Shown: positions 57,801-64,000 of the stretch, piece after piece
Numbering within the stretch: position 1 is the stretch's first letter
How the letters are laid out: each line of letters begins with the position of its first letter
The notes under the pieces: model-generated
The model's database searches: none
What the model was told of the DNA's origin: nothing
The model's input: only the letters and a program-made list of their open reading frames with translations
Assembly: GCA_039707465.1 (NCBI GenBank)
Contig: CM077647.1
Coordinates: 46,402,110 to 46,466,109 of the forward strand
Length of the DNA stretch: 64,000 nucleotides
Direction of reading: 5' to 3'
Source: Rhabdophis nuchalis
Taxonomy: Eukaryota > Chordata > Lepidosauria > Squamata > Natricidae
Made by a program: the position numbers and the translations under genes

Positions 57801-59520
57801 AAGGTTAAATATTTAAAATTAAGAAAAGACTATTGCACTATGTTTAGATAAAGTTGAGATTTTGAGAAATAGTGAGGGGAAATGTTTTAAAAACAAGGCA
57901 AGAAACTATGATTACAATGAAAATAATTTAAGAATCATTTGAAAGAACAGAAATAGAGGCATAAATGATGATATCATTATTTTAGTTTTGTTTCTTCATA
58001 GAAAAGTTTAATGTAATTGGCTTACTATTTCTTGTATCTCCCTCCACACACTGGATGTACAGAAAAAGTCCTTTCAGTTTCATGTGGCTTGTAAATGAAA
58101 AACCCTTGATGATTTTTCCACAATTTTTATTATGTAAGCATAGGATCTATTATCAATATATAAAACAATACTCCATCCTGTGGCATTATAGAAAAGCAAA
58201 ATAAAACAGTGTTTTAGAAGATTTCAATACACATGGTTTGTGTATATAAAACACATTTTATAGATACTGAGTAATAAGTAGAAATAATTTGGTGACGGTT
58301 TCCCCTACACAAAAATGTTTTGAGAAAGTTTCAAAACGAAATAAATTCTTAAAGCATTTTATAAATTTCTGCTAGAAAAATCTAAGTAAGTATAATAAGT
58401 TTGCCTACTTATTGGGGGATGAACCATTCTTCATCAAAATGTCCCACAGGGAGATTTTTGGCATTTTGAGTTCAAGGAATCAAATAATGAATCTGAAAGA
58501 GGCATATAAAACTAGACAGAAATAATGAGATGGGGAAACATTCAAATACCAATGAAGTCAGTAAATAGGAAGCTAGGGGACATCATGCTCTCTGCTGCTT
58601 ATGATTTTTTAAAATATTGCTACAAAGTATTTATTGAAGCGACTATAAAGTCTTACAGATAATTCTAGATATTTTTTTAAAAAGTTTAGTAGCTACCTTC
58701 CAATATTTGTAAGTATGCCCATCTGTCTCCTCATTCTAGAACAATAGAAAACTATTGGAACAGTATAGAACCTGTGAAAAGGAGTGATTTTGTGATAGGT
58801 AATTCTTCTAAAAGAAAGTAATTTTTAAAGAATTCTAGAACATGGTCCCAAAATTCAGAATGTTTTTTTCTGTTCTTATCCTATATAAAACATTATTTAC
58901 ATTCCATATTTCCCTCTTGAGAATTATATTGTAAATATTTTTGGTAATTTTAAAAATATAATTTATAGCTGTAAAGAGAATTAAGGCTAGACGTTTATGC
59001 ATTTGTACTGAGATTAAGTATAAATCTATTTCACTAATTGGGCATTAGTTCTTGATAAAGATGAGCAGAAAAATATCCTCCATGTTTTTTCTGTAATAGG
59101 TAGAAATCTTAGTTATGGCCAGTAAAACAAGAACATTCAGCTCTGATATTTAAAATATATGAATTTGGTTAACTGGAATATTTAATTGTTTATGAAATAG
59201 TCTTATTGTATCGGTATGTGGCCTGTTTTGGGTGAGCGCAGTAGCTTCATTTACGCATGTGCAGGGTATAGATTACATGCAAAACTATCTCCCACCTCCA
59301 TCACCACTGCCAATCCATGGAGTCAGAAAGATTGGACACAGATGTTATAAATTAATATAATAAAAACTGATGAGTCATTATTAAAGAAACCTAATTGTTT
59401 TAAAAATCTCTAACAGGATAGCATATTGATCCTTACAGTAAAAGCTTTCTCTCACCAAAATAATCCCATTTAATTTAGTTTACAGGTATGTAAATGATGA
59501 GTAATTACTGAATAAACGTC
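57801..59520. other. unique AT-rich sequence
   Basis: No gene or named repeat seen. Confidence 0.4.
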
Positions 59521-59524
59521 TAAG

Positions 59525-59628
59525 TCATGGGTGTCAAACTTGATCACGTCACATGACGTATCATGACTTTTTTTGTCTTTGCAGAGCCAGGGTGGGCATG
59601 GCTTGCACATGACACACTGGCCCTAGTT
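59525..59628. mobile_element. short hAT-like remnant
   Basis: CATGGGTGTCAAACTTGATC, ACGTCACATGACGTATCATG and GGTGGGCATGGCTTGCACAT match a short repeat type that I associate with squamate hAT-like elements. The right border is uncertain. Confidence 0.45.
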
Positions 59629-59970
59629 CTAAGTGTTAAAATCTATCAAACATATAAGTTCAATTTAGAACGTGATTCTTGCCAAATTTCTCAACTTTCT
59701 TTCTCCTTTTATTCATATTTTGGACTAGGATTTAAATACTAATACTGCTAACATTGGCAAGTCTTTATTATTTCTTATTTGTTTGTCTGCAGAATTCTAG
59801 TATTGCTTAATTGTTTCTCTAGCTTGTTTTCATCCTGTGATGTTCAGATAGTTTAGAGATATAATAGTCCACTGTATGTGTCTCTTCTGAATTTGTGTTC
59901 CAAGTTATTTGTAAGGATGGGTGGGTGGGGAAGATATGGTGAAAATAAGAAAAAGATATCTGACTGTCCA
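59629..59970. other. unique AT-rich sequence
   Basis: Nothing recognised. Confidence 0.3.
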
Positions 59971-59972
59971 CC

Positions 59973-60036
59973 ATTGCCGCCCTGGGTCCTAACAAGAAGG
60001 GCGGGATATAAATTCGAAAATAAAATAAAAATAATT
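59973..60036 (+). repeat. L2-type 3' tail fragment
   Basis: GCCGCCCTGGGTCCTAACAA, GAAGGGCGGGATATAAATTC and an AAAATAAAATAA end; nearly identical to 34725-34820. Confidence 0.65.
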
Positions 60037-60745
60037 GCGACCTTGGAGGACTTCTCACTTGGGATTCAATGGAATGTGCAGTCAGCAATGCTGCAGACCA
60101 TTAAACACAGAGGTGAACAAAGAAAGTGTATCCTCTCCCTCATCCACCCCTCTGATTATATAGTAAGGGAAGTAAAAGCTGAATTTCTATGCATTTCCAC
60201 TGAGATTGCCAGGTATTTCCCCCCTTTAATAACAAATCCACCTTACACTGTGGAAAGCATCTTTATTCATTTAAAAGCAATTTATTTCACATTAACACCA
60301 ACCCTCAGTTGAGTTGCCACGTTTCAGTCATCAATTTCATGTGGAACTAAGAAATCATAATTTCTTTTTCCCCACAATGGACTATAATCTCACAGTTACA
60401 GTTGAAGATGATATATAGTTCATTCAAGTGTTTTCACAGAGTTTTACATCCAACTGATTGGATTCTGCTCATTCTGAAGTTTTAAACCCATGGTAACAAT
60501 AAAAATATAAACTCTGGGTCATTTTAGATGGCGGCCAACAGCATTCCTTTGGCAGGAAAATGTCTACATTGCATATTTAACATTTTAATGCACAAATCAA
60601 GTTTCTAACTTTGGCTTGTGAACACCCTGTATTGACAATGTGAAGTAACAGACTAAAATAGTTGTCCAGCTCAGTTTTTTTCTTGTGTAAAAGAGAACAC
60701 TTAATATTTATCCTATAGAAAGTATCTATCTTTAGACTTTTTAAA
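60037..60745. other. unique sequence
   Basis: The 144-codon frame at 59878-60312 crosses the L2 tail and is not convincing as a gene. Confidence 0.35.
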
Positions 60746-60749
60746 GATT

Positions 60750-60920
60750 TTATTACTTTATTATTTTATTACTGCCTATATTACTTTTATAAATAACTCA
60801 AAACAGTGAAAATACCTAATACCCTTTCCTCCTATTTTTCCTACAACAATCCTATATAGTGACATGAGCTAAGTGTGAGTGACTGGCCCAGTCACCTAGC
60901 TGCCATGACTGGTAAGTCTC
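60750..60920 (+). repeat. interspersed squamate repeat, diverged copy
   Basis: ATAAATAACTCAAAACAGTG, TACAACAATCCTATATAGTG and GTGACTGGCCCAGTCACCTA follow the order of the repeat at 15036-15266. Confidence 0.45.
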
Positions 60921-62095
60921 TCTTCCTTTTCTTAAGTTTTCTGACAAGTTATGAACCTTACATTACATCATACACTAACATGCAAGATTTAACCTGACCT
61001 ATTTATCCATCGACCTACTTCCTTCCATAGATTGGAAGGAGGGGGATTTCCCTGTCTTTAAACAGTAAACATCTTACTTGGTATTTTAATATATATTGAC
61101 CACTAGGAGACAGTATATATCTATGTTCAAAACACAGTATTTGTTTCCTGGGCTCTCCATGACATTCTCATGTCTTCTCCAATACCAATTTCAAAAGCAT
61201 TAATATTATTTCCATCTGCTTCTTCAAAACCCAACTTCCATTTCCCATTGCTTGCTTAACTCTGATATGGTACATAAATTTATCTGTGTGATAATTTTTA
61301 AAACCATTAAAAATTGTATTGTCATCATCAATTATATTTCCTCAGAAACAGAATCTCAATTCCTTTGATCTTTCATTACAAAAATAGATGGAGATTTCTG
61401 TTATTATGAATAATTTTCAAAAGTATCTGTAATAATAGAATACTTTTAAAAGACTATTACTATTTCTTTTGAAACTTGTGGTATTAGAAATACGAGGATA
61501 TGTGAAGATTTTCACAACAATTGAAATTGCATGACTACCAAAGATCATACGTACAAAATATTTTCTTGTAGTAATGAAAACTTTTAAAGAAGATCCAGAG
61601 ATACAGCCTTCCACTCTTTTTATTTTTAAATAAAGCTAATGGGGGTCTATTTGAGCCCCAAAACATCCTTGTTTATAAAGATGATACCTGGATCTGGAAT
61701 TTTTGTTTTCAATATGCCAATTTGCTTGCTCATTTATTCATAAGGTGGTGAGAGAACCTAGTGGCATCCATGCTGAAGTTCAAAGCACCAAATTAGAAAC
61801 ACCAAGTCTCACTCGTAATAAATATATATACATCTATAATTAAGGAATCAATTTCTCCTTCACTATGTTGGCATAAAAGAAGTCTTGAAAGGTATTTTAA
61901 CAAAAGAATACAAATAAGTTCTCATATAATTTTTCAGGAAGAGCCTTTAATATCACTCTGAAAACAAATACTTAAAACTAAATATATAGCTCAGAGGAAG
62001 AACTTAATTTAGGATTTGGACTTTCCCCCCTTAAACCTTTAAATACACTGCTAGTTAAAGGCTAGACAATAACATAAATGTCTTTTATCATATTA
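60921..62095. other. unique AT-rich sequence downstream of POLR1F
   Basis: No gene or named repeat seen. On the minus strand this is the intergenic side beyond the POLR1F 3' end. Confidence 0.4.
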
Positions 62096-62101
62096 TTTAT
62101 T
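62096..62101 (-). terminator. POLR1F: candidate polyadenylation signal of POLR1F
   Basis: AATAAA on the minus strand about 150 bases past the POLR1F stop codon. It is the first canonical hexamer I see downstream, so a short 3' UTR is plausible. Such hexamers are common in AT-rich DNA, and none of this is confirmed by transcript data. It lies just beyond the acceptor of the opposite-strand candidate exon at 62110-62218. Confidence 0.45.
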
Positions 62102-62109
62102 CTTTTTAG

Positions 62110-62218
62110 GCATTATTGAAGTCCAGCATCTACAATGGAATTCTTCAGACATCAATTAGAGATGCTAAAATGCAACAAAAATGTCAAAAAATTACTGATA
62201 GAAGAGTTCCAAATACAG
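62110..62218 (+). other. candidate internal exon antisense to the POLR1F 3' end
   Basis: A 109-base segment on the plus strand preceded by a pyrimidine-rich TTTTTAG acceptor and followed by GTAAGG, a strong donor. One frame is open throughout (36 codons, reading ALLKSSIYNGILQ at its start); the other two contain stops. I do not recognise the peptide. The donor is only 30 bases from the POLR1F stop on the other strand, so a transcript here would overlap the POLR1F 3' UTR. It could be an exon of a long non-coding or unknown coding antisense transcript, or chance. Seen directly: splice-like borders and one open frame. Everything else is inference. Confidence 0.25.
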
Positions 62219-62248
62219 GTAAGGCACACTGGTATTATTCAGACATTT

Positions 62249-62588
62249 TCACTCTTTTCTCTTCTTTTTAGTTTTAGATTTTAACAAATCAGAGAGTCCA
62301 TTTTCCTCCTCAAAAAGTTTTCTTTTCTTTTTCTTAGATTTACCATGATCACTATGGTAACCACTAGAGTCACTGGCATGCATTCCCACCTCTGCTCCAT
62401 CTTGCCCATTCTCTGTCTCAGGCTTATCAAATATACCATGATCATCTTCATCATCACCATTATGCATTTCTCTGTCTTCTATCCCAACACTTGATATATC
62501 AACTTCCATCTCCTCTGAGCCAATATGTACATCACAATGTTTTTCATATTTTTTCTTGCATTTTTCCTTCAGCATCTCTTCTCCAAGA
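62249..62588 (-). CDS. POLR1F: POLR1F (RPA43) terminal coding exon
   Basis: Last coding exon of the RNA polymerase I subunit RPA43 (also called TWISTNB). RPA43 pairs with RPA14-type partners as the stalk of Pol I in the nucleolus and helps recruit the initiation factor RRN3/TIF-IA. On the minus strand a pyrimidine-rich AG acceptor (62589-62590) precedes the exon and the frame runs about 113 codons to TGA at 62249-62251. The first base completes a serine codon begun in the previous exon. The protein has an acidic middle and then a serine/lysine-rich tail with DSSGYHSDH followed by KKKKRK-type basic clusters, which I recall as typical of the vertebrate RPA43 C-terminus and which would act as nucleolar signals. 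This tail diverges fast in the family, so identity rests mainly on the DSSGY-SDH motif and the adjoining exon. Confidence 0.9.
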
Positions 62589-63016
62589 CTAAAAATAAAA
62601 AAATAACTGAGAAAACAACTTTTGCAAGACTAGTAAATACCTACAGTTATACAGAAGCAAAACACTGTATAGTTTATCCAAAGTTATTCATACTTGACTG
62701 TTTTAGTTGTAATAGTACCTTCACATCTAGATTATCCTTTATCTTTTAAATGGATTATCCTGACATATTCTTTAAATGTAAGACAGAAATGCTAGCATAA
62801 ACAGACATTTTGGGACACAAACAATTATTATTATTGGTAGTAGTTTTTCCACATTTATTTTTCAAATTCTGATAGATATCACATACTTTTCCATGAAATT
62901 TTTGAAAAATAAATAGGATCTTAAGATTTTTGTGATATGTTATGTAATAAAATAACCTTTATTATGAAGCCTTACATTCTATAATCAAGCCATTTGTAAA
63001 AAAAAAAATGTATTAC
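62589..63016 (-). other. POLR1F: POLR1F last intron
   Basis: 428-base intron between the two recognised exons, with GT at the donor (63015-63016) and AG at the acceptor (62589-62590) on the minus strand. The splice phase is consistent on both sides. AT-rich; no repeat element recognised inside. Confidence 0.85.
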
Positions 63017-63225
63017 CTGTTTTTACACAGTTTTCCTCGAATGCAGAATACTCCAGCAGCGTCTGAATCAAAATGCAGCACCTTAAATACCAGTCTAATA
63101 CCTATTTGAAAACCAAAATTTTTCCATTCTTCTATTGATATGTGATCTGGTTTGGGGATAGAAGCATTGAAACATTCATGAACCAGACAGCCAATATGGC
63201 TGGGTGCCACTTTATTAATTATACC
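63017..63225 (-). CDS. POLR1F: POLR1F (RPA43) internal coding exon
   Basis: Internal exon of 209 bases on the minus strand. It starts on a whole codon after an AG acceptor (62 kb-side numbering: + strand CT at 63226-63227) and ends after two bases of a codon at a GT donor (63015-63016). It encodes GIINKVAPSHIGCLVHECF and later DSDAAGVFCIRGKL, which are signature stretches of the OB-fold-like domain of RPA43 that lies in the Pol I stalk. The frame joins cleanly to the exon at 62588 through a shared serine codon across a 428-base intron. The apparent start inside this exon (GTG at 63208-63210) is not a real start. Upstream exons with the amino-terminal RPB7-N-like domain are not visible before the window ends. 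No internal stop or frameshift is present, so this looks like the functional gene. Confidence 0.93.
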
Positions 63226-63330
63226 CTGGAGAAGAAAAGGAAAAAAAGAAATGTTAGCACCACGTCACATGTTTTGGCAAAAACTATACTGTTGTTTTTG
63301 TCAATATTCAACATAGGTACATACCAAGTA

Positions 63331-63615
63331 CAGTGGTACCTCGATTCTTGATGTTAATTGGTTGAGAGGAATGATGGGACTAAAAAAATATGGGTGCCAA
63401 ACAAACCAGGTGACAAACCATTTATTTTGGCCGTCTTTTTCCTTTTGCAGCAACCTTACTAGCACGGGCAACTTCCTGTCAGCTTTTTGCAACTATCCTC
63501 ATCTTCTTTTGCAGTATGCAGAAACTACAAGTACTACAACAATATTTTCACATCAAAATATATTGAGTACCACAATGAATGAGTTTTGAAGCAGTCAAAT
63601 ACCAAGGTACCATTG
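63331..63615. mobile_element. TA-flanked Tc1/mariner-like short element in a POLR1F intron
   Basis: 285-base non-coding element with inverted ends: CAGTGGTACCTCGATTCTTG at the left, and the complement of CAATGGTACCTTGGTATTTG at the right. Both ends abut TA, the target duplication typical of the Tc1/mariner superfamily. No transposase frame. It sits upstream of the 63017-63225 exon, inside a POLR1F intron. Confidence 0.65.
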
Positions 63616-64000
63616 TATATGGAATTAGGGTGCATTCTTACATATTTTGAATGCTAAATATACATAAAAAATTTTAATTTTTTAGGTGGCAACTGGTCCA
63701 ATATCCTTTCATCCCATGTTGGTCAAAATCTAGTTGTTTTGCTCAATTGACTAATACTTCAGAAACTCTAAATTGTTTTTTTGTAACAGATCAACAGTGG
63801 AACTAATTTTTAACAGTTACCAGCAAGAATGTTGCAAAAGTTATGAATAAGGTCATTTGATATTTTTTCTAAAACATTTAAAAAGATATTTTCATATAAA
63901 ACAATTAATTACAGTGCTCATTTAGCCCACTCCTCCTATAATTAACTAAAGAACCATACTTGAAAAAGATCAAAGATCGTAAATATTTCACAATGTTTTT

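Noticed and set aside
59878..60312. 144-codon plus-strand frame near 60 kb
   Set aside because: It incorporates an L2-type tail at 59973-60036 and shows no recognisable domain or exon signals.
63328..64000. An additional upstream POLR1F exon in the last 700 bases
   Set aside because: No minus-strand frame there matches the expected RPA43 amino-terminal region, and 63331-63615 is a transposable element.

Overview
This is vertebrate nuclear DNA, most likely from a squamate reptile and plausibly a snake. The reasons are spliced exons with GT-AG introns, an AT-rich background, abundant long microsatellites, and a varied transposon set: CR1, L2, L1, RTE-type and R4/Dong-type LINEs, many short hAT-like elements with 8-bp target duplications, and TA-flanked Tc1/mariner-like elements. 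Nothing looks bacterial or viral apart from one possible solo LTR. The species call is an inference from this repeat mix.

The one host gene recognised is at the right edge on the minus strand: the last two coding exons of POLR1F (TWISTNB, RNA polymerase I subunit RPA43), at 63017-63225 and 62249-62588. Its earlier exons lie beyond the window. In mammals the region downstream of this gene, towards FERD3L and TWIST1, is a long gene desert. The remaining 62 kb fits that picture: I find no other convincing host coding gene. Thirty bases beyond the POLR1F stop, on the opposite strand, is a 109-base open stretch bounded by good splice signals. It is the best candidate for an undescribed transcript.

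Layout. 1-7 kb: unique AT-rich DNA with three hAT-like elements. 8-9 kb: a fold-back repeat and an L2 3' end. 10-13.5 kb: TG and CT/CCCT microsatellites, a CR1 3' end and a composite hAT-like element with a 500-base polypyrimidine core. 15.3-17.6 kb: one L2 inserted in another, with a hairpin at the outer 5' end. 17.7-20.6 kb: a 5'-truncated L1 with 15-bp target duplications. 21-28 kb: mostly unique, with scattered repeats and a possible LTR. 28.4-29.5 kb: an isolated GC-rich island with broken open frames. 30.6-37 kb: CR1 and L2 pieces, TA-flanked elements and an R4/Dong fragment bracketed by TAA repeats. 41.1-43.7 kb: a 2.6-kb CR1. 44.5-50.6 kb: L2 pieces, a hAT-like element with clear target duplications, and a 1.3-kb TA-flanked element holding long inverted repeats. 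55.6-57.8 kb: an L2 with a long uninterrupted reverse transcriptase frame beside a decayed RTE-type LINE. 62.2-64 kb: POLR1F.

I found no operon-like, CRISPR-like or defence-like system. The most interesting signals are structural (long hairpins, nested insertions, target choice, shared modules between unrelated elements) and the antisense exon candidate. Family names come from sequence recognition; no database search was run.
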